A stretch of 37,043 nucleotides of DNA, from the NCBI GenBank assembly GCA_023554335.1, contig JAMJQR010000103.1, positions 1 to 37,043 of the forward strand. Direction: 5' to 3'. The stretch comes from Candidatus Benthicola marisminoris. GTDB taxonomy: Bacteria; Gemmatimonadota; Gemmatimonadetes; Palauibacterales; Palauibacteraceae. Both the position numbers and the translations under genes were made by a program. The notes beneath the pieces are model-generated. The model saw only the letters and a program-made list of their open reading frames with translations. It did not search any database and had not been told where the DNA came from. Within the stretch, counting starts at the first letter, position 1. Each line of letters opens with the position of its first letter. This document shows positions 1-7,940 of the stretch, in pieces.

Positions 1-1239
1 CGGCGCGACCATTTGCCCGAGGCAGCTCTCAGCCTGGTCCTGCCGGCTGGAGCCGACGCTCACCCGACCGAGTCCGCGGGACTCGCCTCGCTGGTGGCCA
101 AAGTGCTTCCCGAGGGCGCCGCGGGCCGCACGGCGCGGGACATGGCCATCTGGGTGGACGGACTGGGCGCGCATCTCGGTGTGGCGGTGGGGTACGACGC
201 CATGATCGTCCGCCTGCACACTCTGTCCGAACATCTTGAGGCTGGCCTCGATCTCCTGGCCGCCGTGGCGCTCGAGCCGGCGTTCCTGGATGAGGAGGTC
301 GAGCGCTGCCGTGCGGAGCGCCTGGATGCGATCCGGAGGTACCGCGACGAGCCGGCCGAGGTTGCCGCCGACGTGCTTGCCGAGCTCCTGTATGCCGACC
401 ACCCGTACGGACGTCTGACGCGCGGCCGCCTCGATTCGGTAGCCCGCATCGATCGTGACGACCTCGTTGCATTTCACGAGAACAGGTTCAGTCCCGAGGG
501 GGCGCTGCTGGTCGGATGTGGCGATCTGCCAGCCAACTTCGAGGATCTGGTGTCGGGTCGGTTCGGGGGCTGGTCCGGCCCTCAGGCGGATTCGCGGCCA
601 CCGGCCGCCATTTCCACGGCGGACAGCCCGGGCATCGTCCTGGTGGACCGCCCCGGAAGCGGCCAGTCGGAGATCCGGATCGGCGGAATCGGCATTCGTC
701 GAAATGACGAGAGAGAGATCGCCGCCCGGGTGACCAACGCCATCCTGGGGGGCCTGTTCAACTCGCGCCTCAACATGAACCTGCGGGAGGACAAGGGCTG
801 GACGTATGGAGCGAGGTCCAGCCTGTCCCTCCGCCGCTCTCCGGGTCCCGTCACCCTCCGCGCTGCGGTCGAGACCGCCGTGACCGCCGATGCCGTCCGC
901 GAAATGATGGGCGAAATCGAGGGTCTGAGGTCGGCTTCCCCCTCAGAAGCCGAGATGGAAACGGCCCGCGGAGCGCTCACCCGTTCCTTGCCGCTCCGTT
1001 TCCAGACGAACGGACAGATCGCCGGCACCCTGGTCGAACAGGCGGTGTACGGCCTCGAGGACGACTACTGGAGCCGCTTTCCTGGCCGAATCAACCTCGT
1101 GTCCGCCGACCAGGTGCGAGAAGCGGCTGTCCACCTGCTCGATCCCGAGGCTCTCGCCGTGCTCGTGGTGGGTGACGCCGGCGCCGTGAGATCGGGGCTG
1201 GAGAGACAGGGCCCCGTCACGGAGAAGGAACCGCCTTGA
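1..1239 (+). CDS. M16 family peptidase-like protein, non-catalytic subunit type (5' partial)
   Basis: The reading frame is open from base 1, so the start lies upstream; a TTG at 13 falls inside the conserved fold and is unlikely to be the true start. About 412 residues are visible, with the two-lobed M16 (pitrilysin/insulysin/processing peptidase) pattern: an N-terminal PEAALSLVLPAG strand, a middle segment around NRFSPEGALLVGCGDL, and a C-terminal lobe with NSRLNMNLRED. The zinc motif HxxEH is absent: where active members read roughly GLAHFLEH, this one reads GLASLVAK. The Arg/Tyr pair typical of the non-zinc partner is present (Arg codon 784, Tyr codon 805). Established for M16B enzymes: one subunit carries HxxEH and the partner carries R/Y. 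I infer that the zinc subunit is encoded just upstream, outside the window, and that the pair works in the periplasm or envelope. The protein could also be the C-terminal half of a fused M16 polypeptide. Confidence 0.85.
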   Translation, partial: RRDHLPEAALSLVLPAGADAHPTESAGLASLVAKVLPEGAAGRTARDMAIWVDGLGAHLGVAVGYDAMIVRLHTLSEHLEAGLDLLAAVALEPAFLDEEVERCRAERLDAIRRYRDEPAEVAADVLAELLYADHPYGRLTRGRLDSVARIDRDDLVAFHENRFSPEGALLVGCGDLPANFEDLVSGRFGGWSGPQADSRPPAAISTADSPGIVLVDRPGSGQSEIRIGGIGIRRNDEREIAARVTNAILGGLFNSRLNMNLREDKGWTYGARSSLSLRRSPGPVTLRAAVETAVTADAVREMMGEIEGLRSASPSEAEMETARGALTRSLPLRFQTNGQIAGTLVEQAVYGLEDDYWSRFPGRINLVSADQVREAAVHLLDPEALAVLVVGDAGAVRSGLERQGPVTEKEPP

Positions 1240-1245
1240 GGTTCG

Positions 1246-1872
1246 GTGTGTTTTCGGTTACTCTGGGCGCGTGCGAGCGGTGACCGATTGAGCGATTCGG
1301 GGGAGGTGTTGGAGCCGGGAGCGCGGGCCAGCCGGTCCGTATACCGCGGCAAGATCCTGGACGTGAGAGAGGACACCGTCCGGTTTCCGAACGGAAGCGA
1401 GGGGGTCCTCGAGATCGTTCGGCACCGTGGCGCGGCCGCGGTCCTGCCGTTGTACAGGCCGGCGGAGTGCGCCGAGGGCACGGGCCCGGACGTGATCCTG
1501 CTGCGGCAGTATCGGTATGCGGTGGGCGGCACGCTCTGGGAAGCGCCGGCAGGCAAGCTGGACGAGGGGGAGCCCCCGGACGTCTGTGCAGCCCGGGAGC
1601 TGGAGGAGGAGGCGGGGGTCTCGGCCAGCCGGTTGATTCCGCTGACCACCCTCCTCACCACGCCCGGTTTCTCGGACGAGCGAATCCACCTCTTCCTGGC
1701 CGTAGGCCTGGAAGAAGGGCGGCAGGCGCTGGAGGAGCACGAGATCATCGAGTGCCGCCGAATGCCGCTGGCCACTGCCGTGGACATGGTTCTGGCCGGT
1801 GACATCGTGGACGGAAAGACCGTCTGTCTCGTGATGATGGCCGCCGCATCGCCGGGGTTGTGGGACGGTTGA
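1246..1872 (+). CDS. Nudix hydrolase, ADP-ribose pyrophosphatase type
   Basis: A 208-residue Nudix protein. The full Nudix box GX5EX7REUXEEXGU is intact at residues 103-125 (G103, E109, then RELEEEAG), which supplies the Mg2+-binding glutamates. The N-terminal part, with SVYRGKILDVREDTV and EIVRHRGAAAVLPL, matches the NudF/ADP-ribose pyrophosphatase branch, which hydrolyses ADP-ribose and related nucleoside diphosphate sugars to AMP and a sugar phosphate in the cytoplasm. The GTG start at 1246 follows GAGG with a 5-base gap and lies 6 bases after the M16 stop, suggesting co-transcription. TTG at 1288 and TTG at 1309 (behind GGGGAGG) are alternative starts and would remove a poorly conserved leader. 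The exact substrate cannot be read from sequence. Confidence 0.9.
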   Translation: MCFRLLWARASGDRLSDSGEVLEPGARASRSVYRGKILDVREDTVRFPNGSEGVLEIVRHRGAAAVLPLYRPAECAEGTGPDVILLRQYRYAVGGTLWEAPAGKLDEGEPPDVCAARELEEEAGVSASRLIPLTTLLTTPGFSDERIHLFLAVGLEEGRQALEEHEIIECRRMPLATAVDMVLAGDIVDGKTVCLVMMAAASPGLWDG

Positions 1873-1945
1873 GCTTTGCGGGAACGGTCCGAACGGCAAC
1901 AATCGCGGACCGGCAGGTGTCAGAAGGACAGGGGAAGAGGTCTGG

Positions 1946-1966
1946 CCCGGTGATGACTGCACCGGG
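1946..1966. repeat. GC-rich inverted repeat in the sigma-factor leader
   Basis: A perfect 7-base stem, CCCGGTG (1946-1952) and CACCGGG (1960-1966), with a 7-base loop. It sits in the 202-base gap between the Nudix gene and the sigma factor gene. There is no T-run after it, so it is not a classical intrinsic terminator; it could be an operator, an mRNA hairpin or chance in GC-rich DNA. I found no convincing -35/-10 pair in this gap, although a break in transcription is likely here. Confidence 0.35.
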
Positions 1967-2074
1967 ACGCGCATACATGCGACAGCGGAGCGACACACGG
2001 AGAGGCCTTTGCACGGCCACGCCCGTCGCACGGTCGCTCCCGGGCGGGGATGCCGGGGAACGCGGGAGAGAGAC

Positions 2075-2728
2075 ATGATCGACGCAATGGAGTCCAGCCG
2101 TCCCGAGAGGGTCGAGCCACAGCTCGATGAGAGGGCGCTGCGGGCGAACCTCCGCGAGCTCGACGATGCGGCGCTGGTGGCCGAGTACCTGGATGGTCGC
2201 AGGCACGCCTTCCATGAGCTGGCGGAGCGCTACCATACGCGCCTCTTGAACTTCATCTATAGGACGATCGGCGATCGCGATCGGGCGGAAGACCTCGTCC
2301 AGGAGACTTTCGTTCGCGTCTATCGCCACCTGCACCGGTTCGATCCGACCAAGAAGTTCTCGACGTGGATCTACACGATCGCGAGCAACCTGGCGAAGAA
2401 CGAGCTTCGGAACCGCTCCCGCAATCCCCTGGTGCTGTTCCAGGCGATCAAGAAGAACTGGGAGGCGGATCACCGTCCTCTCCAGTGGGAGGACAGCTCT
2501 TACTCGCCGGACGACCTGTACCGCAAGCGACACTTGCGGGAGCAGGTGGAGAAGGCGGTCGCCGAGCTTCCCGAGCATCACCGGGTCGTGTTCGTGCTCC
2601 GGGAGATGGAAGGGAAGACCTACGAGGAGATTTCCGAGATCACCGGCGTGACCCTCGGAACGGTCAAGTCGAGGCTGAACCGGGCGCGGAACAAGTTCGC
2701 CCTGATCGTTGGTCCAATGCTCGAGTAG
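2075..2728 (+). CDS. ECF-family RNA polymerase sigma factor
   Basis: A 217-residue sigma-70 family protein with only regions 2 and 4, the ECF (group 4) layout. Region 2 spans about residues 46-113 and contains the core-binding and -10-melting segment DRAEDLVQETFVRVY and then FSTWIYTIASNLAKNELR. Region 4 spans about 154-207, with the helix-turn-helix YEEISEITGVTLGTVKSRLNRA that reads the -35 element. ATG 2075 was chosen because it follows the purine-rich GGGAGAG and removes a non-conserved upstream extension starting at 2009. The next gene is a zinc-finger anti-sigma factor, the usual partner, but it lies 176 bases downstream, beyond a hairpin terminator. The factor directs RNA polymerase to a stress or envelope regulon; which signal it answers is not visible. 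Confidence 0.95.
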   Translation: MIDAMESSRPERVEPQLDERALRANLRELDDAALVAEYLDGRRHAFHELAERYHTRLLNFIYRTIGDRDRAEDLVQETFVRVYRHLHRFDPTKKFSTWIYTIASNLAKNELRNRSRNPLVLFQAIKKNWEADHRPLQWEDSSYSPDDLYRKRHLREQVEKAVAELPEHHRVVFVLREMEGKTYEEISEITGVTLGTVKSRLNRARNKFALIVGPMLE

Positions 2729-2758
2729 TCACGACGGTGCATCTGGATCCATTGCGTG

Positions 2759-2784
2759 GAAAGGCGGCCTCCGGGTCGCCTTTC
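2759..2784 (+). terminator. Hairpin terminator after the sigma factor gene
   Basis: A perfect 8-base inverted repeat, GAAAGGCG (2759-2766) and CGCCTTTC (2777-2784), with a 10-base loop, 30 bases after the sigma-factor stop and followed by a short TT. The 3' arm itself carries TTTC, giving a weak U-tract. It probably stops or attenuates transcription between the sigma factor and its anti-sigma factor. Confidence 0.55.
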
Positions 2785-2803
2785 TTGCATCCGGGAACTC
2801 CGG

Positions 2804-2829
2804 GGAACAACCATTCGACACGCGCGTAA
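2804..2829 (+). promoter_or_regulatory. Candidate ECF-type promoter for the anti-sigma gene
   Basis: GGAAC at 2804-2808 and CGTAA at 2825-2829 are separated by 16 bases, matching the general ECF pattern (GGAAC, 16-17 bases, CGTA/CGTC). A second GGGAAC lies just upstream, at 2793-2798. The element lies between the terminator-like hairpin and the anti-sigma start at 2905, so a transcript from here would carry a leader of about 70 bases that includes a small ACGGCC/GGCCGT hairpin (2850-2867). This fits autoregulation by the adjacent sigma factor, but only by pattern. Confidence 0.4.
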
Positions 2830-2904
2830 TAATCGCACGCTGGAGGCAGACGGCCCGCATCGGCCGTTGGGGCGGTTCACACTAACGGAAGTCTGGCACT
2901 CGCG

Positions 2905-3468
2905 ATGTCGTGCGATCAGTTCATCGAACGGTACACGGACTTCAGGGACGGTCTCCTGGATTCCGAAACTCGGGCAGAAGTCGAAGGACATCTGGCCGAC
3001 TGTGCGTGTTGCGAGCGTTATCACCGCGTCATGCAGCGAGGCCTCGAGCTCCTTTCCGACATCCCCTCCGCCGAGAGTTCCGACGATTTCATGCCGCGCC
3101 TGAGGCATCGCCTGTACAATGTCGATTGTGGCGTGACGGAGGGGCGGCGGAGCTTCGGTGGCAGCGCGGCGCTGGTAGGGGTGGCGGCCGTCGGATTGCT
3201 GGCCCTCTTCTGGCTCCCGTTCGCGGCGAGCGTGCCCCTGGAGATGGAGCTGGCGGCGGTTTCGGTGCAGCCACCTCCTCCGGGATCCGCGGACCTTCCG
3301 TCGCTCTTCCGCAGCGGTCCGTTCGTCAGTACCCTGCGGGTCGAGGGCGATTCGTATACGGACGGATATCTCACGGAGTTCGAGTGGCCGCCAGCTTCAG
3401 CAGTACACACCGCCGTAGCCATCGAAGCTTCCTACCTTCGGTCGGAGCCCGCACACCTCAACCGCTGA
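2905..3468 (+). CDS. Zinc-finger anti-sigma factor, single-pass membrane protein
   Basis: A 187-residue protein with an N-terminal anti-sigma (ZAS) domain: C3, then H29-x3-C33-x2-C36, the zinc-binding HxxxCxxC signature. A hydrophobic segment at about 87-108 is a single transmembrane helix, followed by an extracytoplasmic tail of about 78 residues with a PPPP stretch and no recognised domain. The known role of such proteins is to hold a cognate ECF sigma factor at the membrane until a signal triggers release; the sigma factor at 2075-2728 is the obvious partner. ATG 2905 has only a weak GGAAG about 13 bases upstream, so translation may be modest. The expression link to the sigma factor is unusual because a terminator-like hairpin separates the two genes. 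Confidence 0.85.
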   Translation: MSCDQFIERYTDFRDGLLDSETRAEVEGHLADCACCERYHRVMQRGLELLSDIPSAESSDDFMPRLRHRLYNVDCGVTEGRRSFGGSAALVGVAAVGLLALFWLPFAASVPLEMELAAVSVQPPPPGSADLPSLFRSGPFVSTLRVEGDSYTDGYLTEFEWPPASAVHTAVAIEASYLRSEPAHLNR

Positions 3469-3514
3469 GTCCGACGATGCGAATGGACCGCGGATTTCGG
3501 GCGCGAGGACTCGC

Positions 3515-4543
3515 TTGAGTCTCGCCGCCGATCGTCGTCTGGCCGCTCTCGTGGAGCGCGGAGAGGTGGACGGTGTCTTCTTCTTCCACGGGAACGCCGC
3601 CCGTCTGCGGGACGATGCGGCCCGCACGCTCGTGGAGGCGGCAATCGATCCGGCGACCCGCGATTTCAACCTGGATACCTATCGTGCGGCGGAGGTCAGC
3701 CCAGAGGCGCTCGCTGCATCTCTCTCCATGCCGCCCGTGATGGCCCCCCGCCGGGTCGTGGCGTTGTTCGGGGCCGAGAGGCTGACGCCGACCGGCTGCG
3801 GAGTGGTGGAGAAGATCCTCGAAAAGACGCCGCCTGACCTCACCCTCGTGGTGACCGCGACGGTGCCCAAAGGCTCACGGAAGGCGTTTTATCGAAAGCT
3901 GAAGGACGGCGCGACATCCCTCGAGTGGTCGGCTCCCCGGGACGCGGAGATTCCGGGTTGGCTCATGGAACGGGCCCGCGACCGGCATGGCGTGGTGCTG
4001 GAGGCGCGCGCGGCCGAGGCGCTGGCGGAGGCGGTGGGAGCGGATCTCGGCCTGCTCGAGGCGGAGCTCGACAAGCTGACCTCCGTCGGAAACGCTGAGA
4101 CGATCACGGTTGAAGAGATCGCCGCGCTCGTCCCGAACGTCCGCGAGGTGAACCGCTGGGCATGGCTCGACTCGGTCGCGGAGCGCGATTACCGCGGCGC
4201 CCTCTCGCAGTTGCCCGCCCTCCTCGCCGGACCCGACTCGAGCGCCGTCGGCCTCATCAACGCGATGGCGGACCACCACTTGCTGCTGGGAATCGCAGCC
4301 GAGGGGGGAGCGAGTCTGCTCGAGCGGACCCTGAGCGAGGTGGGCAAGCCCTACCTCAAATTCAAGGTGCGGACGTTCGTGGGTCAGGCCCGGAGCTGGA
4401 CCGGGGAGGAGATCGAGCAGGCACTTCGGTGGATACGCAAGGCGGATGCGCGTTCGAAGACGACGGGGGGCGGACGCGACCGGGCGGTCCTGGAAGAGCT
4501 GCTTCTCGGCTTGCAGGCGCTCAAGGCGGGGGCCGCCCGATGA
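3515..4543 (+). CDS. holA: DNA polymerase III subunit delta
   Basis: A 342-residue protein, close to the length of E. coli HolA (343). It has the features of the delta clamp-loader subunit: an N-terminal FFFHGNAARLRDDAARTL segment, a middle VVALFGAERLT strand, VVTATVPKGSRKAFYRKLK, then a lid region (VGADLGLLEAELDKL) and a helical C-terminal collar (WIRKADARSKTTG, LLLGLQAL). Delta opens the beta sliding clamp within the clamp-loader complex. The start is TTG at 3515; no in-frame ATG lies near it, and the conserved N-terminus begins directly after. The stop overlaps the next start as ATGA (4540-4543), so translation of the two is probably coupled. Confidence 0.93.
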   Translation: MSLAADRRLAALVERGEVDGVFFFHGNAARLRDDAARTLVEAAIDPATRDFNLDTYRAAEVSPEALAASLSMPPVMAPRRVVALFGAERLTPTGCGVVEKILEKTPPDLTLVVTATVPKGSRKAFYRKLKDGATSLEWSAPRDAEIPGWLMERARDRHGVVLEARAAEALAEAVGADLGLLEAELDKLTSVGNAETITVEEIAALVPNVREVNRWAWLDSVAERDYRGALSQLPALLAGPDSSAVGLINAMADHHLLLGIAAEGGASLLERTLSEVGKPYLKFKVRTFVGQARSWTGEEIEQALRWIRKADARSKTTGGGRDRAVLEELLLGLQALKAGAAR

Positions 4544-5364
4544 GACCTCACCTGCGGTTTTCGATCGTTCTGGGCCTGGCGCTCCAATGCGCGGCGGCGG
4601 GGGCAGCCAGCCAGCTCGCCGCGCAGTCCGGGAGCCTTCTCGATTCCGTGGAGCGGGAAGCGGATCTCGGACGCGTGGAGGCCGCCCGCACATTGCTCTC
4701 CGACTGGTTCGGGTCCGCGGAGGCCTCCGACCGGGGCGCCGACGTAGAGCGGGCCAGGTTCCTGCGGGCACGGCTTTCCGCGGACCTTGATTCCGCGCGG
4801 GTAGACTACCTCTGGGTGGCCGTCCGGGGCGGAGATCGCTACGGGGCGGCGGCCCGGCTCCGGCTCGCGCAGATGTATGTGGCCGAGGGACGGCTGGACC
4901 GGGCAGCTGAGGACCTGGACACCATGCGCCGCGACTATCCCGGCCATTCTCTCATCTTCGAGTCCTGGTTGTGGACGGGGAACGTGCGTGCGGCGGCCGG
5001 CGACCTCGACGGGGCGTGCACGGCCTGGCGCAGTGCCGCAAGCACCCCGGGTGGGCAGGCCGCGGCCTCGGACCGTGACCTGATCCGAGCAGCGCTGGAG
5101 GATTGCGGCGCAGCGGCGGGATCGCAGGCTCCCCAGACCTTCTCCGTGCAGCTCGGGGCCTTCAGCTCCCGCGAGACGGCTGAGGATCTTCGCGGCCGGG
5201 TCATGAGCGCGGGCGCGACGGCGCGAGTCGTGGATCCCGCGGAAGCCGGCGGCCTGTATCGAGTCCGCTCCGGGCGCTTCTCCGGACGCGAGGAGGCAGC
5301 CCGCCACGCGGTTCGGCTCGCGGAGCAGGGCTTCGAGAGCATCGTCGTTCCGGGGGAGCCATGA
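4540..5364 (+). CDS. Secreted SPOR-domain protein with a repeat-like helical middle
   Basis: A 274-residue protein. It opens with a signal peptide (basic MRPHLR, a hydrophobic stretch, then Ala-rich AAAGAASQLAA). Residues about 35-190 are Ala/Leu/Arg-rich helices that look like tetratricopeptide repeats (RLRLAQMYVAEGRLDRAAED). Residues 199-274 form a SPOR domain (FSVQLGAFSSRETAEDL, then YRVRSGRFSGREEA). SPOR domains are known to bind denuded glycan strands of peptidoglycan, often at division sites, so the mature protein is probably periplasmic. It overlaps holA upstream (ATGA) and mutS downstream (ATGA at 5361), so it is embedded in a DNA-metabolism operon. Its exact role is unknown. Confidence 0.85.
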   Translation: MRPHLRFSIVLGLALQCAAAGAASQLAAQSGSLLDSVEREADLGRVEAARTLLSDWFGSAEASDRGADVERARFLRARLSADLDSARVDYLWVAVRGGDRYGAAARLRLAQMYVAEGRLDRAAEDLDTMRRDYPGHSLIFESWLWTGNVRAAAGDLDGACTAWRSAASTPGGQAAASDRDLIRAALEDCGAAAGSQAPQTFSVQLGAFSSRETAEDLRGRVMSAGATARVVDPAEAGGLYRVRSGRFSGREEAARHAVRLAEQGFESIVVPGEP

Positions 5365-7940
5365 GCCGCGCCGAGGCCAACACGCCCCTGATCCAGCAGT
5401 ACCTGGACATCAAGGCCAGGCACCCGGACTCCATCCTGTTCTTCCGGGTCGGGGATTTCTACGAGATGTTCTTCGACGATGCCGAGGAGGGAAGCCGTCT
5501 GCTCGGCATCACGCTCACATCCCGCAACAACGGGGGCTCCGGGGACGTCCCTCTCGCAGGCGTTCCGGCGAAGGCGCTCGACGACTATTTGCCCCGTCTC
5601 GTTCGGCAGGGTCGCAGGGTAGCGATTTGCGAGCAGGTGGAGGATGCGTCGCAGGCCGAGGGGATCGTGCGCCGTGAGGTGACCGAGATCGTGACGCCCG
5701 GGGCTACGCTGGAAGACTCCCTCCTCAACGCGGGCCGCAACAATTTCGTGGCGGCGGTAGCGGGGACCGGCCCGGTTGGCATCGCTACGGCCGACCTGTC
5801 CACGGGCGAAGTGGAGGTCAGGGAGTGCTCGGCCGCGGCGCTTGCCGATGAGCTCGACCGGCTCGAGCCGGCCGAAGTGGTGCGCGCGTCGGATGGCGCC
5901 CACGTGCCCCCCGGCGCATGGATGGTCACCGATCGCGAGCCGTGGAGGTTTGCGCCGGACGTGTCCGCCGAGGTGATCAAGCGCGTGTACCGCGTGCGCG
6001 ACGTAGCCGGTTTCGGACTCGACGAGTCGGATGCCGATCACATGCTGTCAGCGGTGGGAGCGGTGCTGGGCTACCTGGAGGAAGTCCGTCCCGCCGGGAC
6101 GGGTCACCTCAAGGCGCCCCGCGTCGAGCGCTCCGGCCGCTACCTGCACCTCGACGAGATGACGCGGCGCAATCTCGAGGTGGTCGAGTCGATCCGCGGC
6201 GACTCGGATGCCACCCTGCTGCGGGTGCTCGACCGGACGCTGACTCCGATGGGCAGGCGGATGCTGCGGCGCCGGCTCCTCGCGCCGCTGGTGGACCTGA
6301 AGGAGATCGAGGCGCGGCTCGAAGCGGTCGCTGAACTGCACGAAGCCGCCGGCGACCGGCGAGCGATGCGCGAGTCCCTCCGGCACATTCAGGACCTGGA
6401 GCGCCTGGCGGCCAAGATCTCTGCCGGACGGGTGCAGCCGCGGGAGCTACTCGCGCTGGCACGTTCCCTCGGAGCTCTGCCGGCGATCACCCAGGCCGCG
6501 GGCGACCCGAAGGCCGCCCGGCTTCGCGACCTGCTCGCGGACTTCGATGTACTGGACGACGTCCGGGACGCGATCGAAGAAGCGATCGACCCCGAAGCGC
6601 CGGCCCTGTTGTCGGCCGGCGGCGTCATCCGCGACGGGTATTCGTCCGAGCTGGACGAGCTGCGTTCCCTGCGTGACGGGGCCGTGGACTGGATCGCCGG
6701 CCTGCAGCAGAGCGAACGTGAGGCCACCGGCATCGACAACCTGAAGATCGGCTACAACAAGGTCTTCGGTTACTACATCGAGGTGACCCGCTCTCACCTG
6801 GGCAAGGTGCCGGACCGCTATCTCCGCAAGCAGACGCTGACCAACGCGGAGCGCTACATCACGCCCGAGCTGAAGGAGTGGGAGGAGAAGATCCTGGACG
6901 CCGAGACCGGGATCGCGGCGGAGGAAAGCCGGCTCTTCGCGGCGCTCAGGGAGTCCCTGGAATCGGCGACGGGGCGGCTGCAGGACACGGCGGAGCGGGT
7001 GGCCGCCCTCGACGTGCACTCGACGCTCGCCGACGTGGCGGAGCGAAACGACTACGTCCGTCCCCGCATGAACGGCGGCTTCGGATTGGAGATTCGAGCC
7101 GGGCGGCACCCGGTGGTGGAGCAGATGATCGCGCGGGAGGACTTCATCCCGAACAACGTCACGCTGGAGCGCGACGCCTTCGCGATGATCCTCACCGGGC
7201 CCAACATGGCGGGGAAGTCCACGGTCCTCCGGCAGATCGGACTGATCGCCCTGATGGCGCAGAGCGGCAGCTTCGTGCCGGCGGACGAGGCCAGCCTGGG
7301 GGTGTGTGACCGGATCTTCACGAGAGTGGGCGCATCCGACAGCCTGGCGCGTGGTCAGAGCACGTTCATGGTCGAGATGATCGAGACGGCGGCCATCCTC
7401 AGCGGGGCCACCGACCGCAGCCTGATCCTCCTGGACGAGATCGGCCGAGGAACCTCGACGTACGACGGCGTCGCGATCGCGTGGGCCGTGACCGAGTTCA
7501 TACACGACCGAATCGGGGCGCGGACCGTCTTCGCCACGCACTACCATGAGCTGGTGGAGCTGGCGGACAAGCTGGACGGAGTCACCGCGTGGAACGTGGC
7601 GGTTCGGGAGACGGGCGAGGACATCGTCTTCCTCCGCCGTCTCGAGCCAGGCGGCTGCGACCGATCCTACGGGGTCCACGTGGCGCGGCTCGCGGGCGTG
7701 CCGCGGGAAGTGATCGACCGGGCCTTCGCCGTGCTCCACGAGCTGGAGGATGGACCGGGCGGCGGTACGCGGCTCAGCCACCTGGGAGAGCGGGAGCGTG
7801 GCCAGCTCACCCTTTTCGATCTCCGTCCCTCGCGTCTCACGCAGCGCGTCGCCGGTCTGGACCTGGAGCGGATGACGCCGATCGAGGCACTCGTGGAGCT
7901 CGAGGAGCTGCGCCGCCTGGCGGATGAGGAAGGAGCGTGA
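5361..7940 (+). CDS. mutS: DNA mismatch repair protein MutS
   Basis: An 859-residue full-length MutS (E. coli, 853). The mismatch-reading Phe-x-Glu is present as F33-Y34-E35 within GDFYEMFFDDA. The connector, lever and clamp regions follow. The ATPase has its P-loop GPNMAGKS at 613-620, then the signature SLARGQSTFMVEM and Walker B LILLDEIGRGTST, with the ATHYHELVEL segment. It binds base mismatches and small loops as a dimer and recruits MutL; no mutL is in this window. It is translationally coupled to the SPOR gene upstream (ATGA) and to the lipoprotein gene downstream (GTGA at 7937). All catalytic motifs look intact. Confidence 0.98.
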   Translation: MSRAEANTPLIQQYLDIKARHPDSILFFRVGDFYEMFFDDAEEGSRLLGITLTSRNNGGSGDVPLAGVPAKALDDYLPRLVRQGRRVAICEQVEDASQAEGIVRREVTEIVTPGATLEDSLLNAGRNNFVAAVAGTGPVGIATADLSTGEVEVRECSAAALADELDRLEPAEVVRASDGAHVPPGAWMVTDREPWRFAPDVSAEVIKRVYRVRDVAGFGLDESDADHMLSAVGAVLGYLEEVRPAGTGHLKAPRVERSGRYLHLDEMTRRNLEVVESIRGDSDATLLRVLDRTLTPMGRRMLRRRLLAPLVDLKEIEARLEAVAELHEAAGDRRAMRESLRHIQDLERLAAKISAGRVQPRELLALARSLGALPAITQAAGDPKAARLRDLLADFDVLDDVRDAIEEAIDPEAPALLSAGGVIRDGYSSELDELRSLRDGAVDWIAGLQQSEREATGIDNLKIGYNKVFGYYIEVTRSHLGKVPDRYLRKQTLTNAERYITPELKEWEEKILDAETGIAAEESRLFAALRESLESATGRLQDTAERVAALDVHSTLADVAERNDYVRPRMNGGFGLEIRAGRHPVVEQMIAREDFIPNNVTLERDAFAMILTGPNMAGKSTVLRQIGLIALMAQSGSFVPADEASLGVCDRIFTRVGASDSLARGQSTFMVEMIETAAILSGATDRSLILLDEIGRGTSTYDGVAIAWAVTEFIHDRIGARTVFATHYHELVELADKLDGVTAWNVAVRETGEDIVFLRRLEPGGCDRSYGVHVARLAGVPREVIDRAFAVLHELEDGPGGGTRLSHLGERERGQLTLFDLRPSRLTQRVAGLDLERMTPIEALVELEELRRLADEEGA

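Noticed and set aside
13-1239. TTG at base 13 as the real start of the M16 gene
   Set aside because: The frame is open to base 1 and the visible sequence begins in the middle of the conserved first strand of the fold.
1873-2904. tRNA or other RNA gene in the larger gaps
   Set aside because: No T-loop GTTCGA-type box with paired arms was found in the gaps 1873-2074 or 2729-2904; nor in 11328-11447.
6447-7781. Long open frame on the minus strand (444 codons) opposite mutS
   Set aside because: Arg/His/Gly/Val-rich low-information sequence fully inside mutS; antisense shadow.
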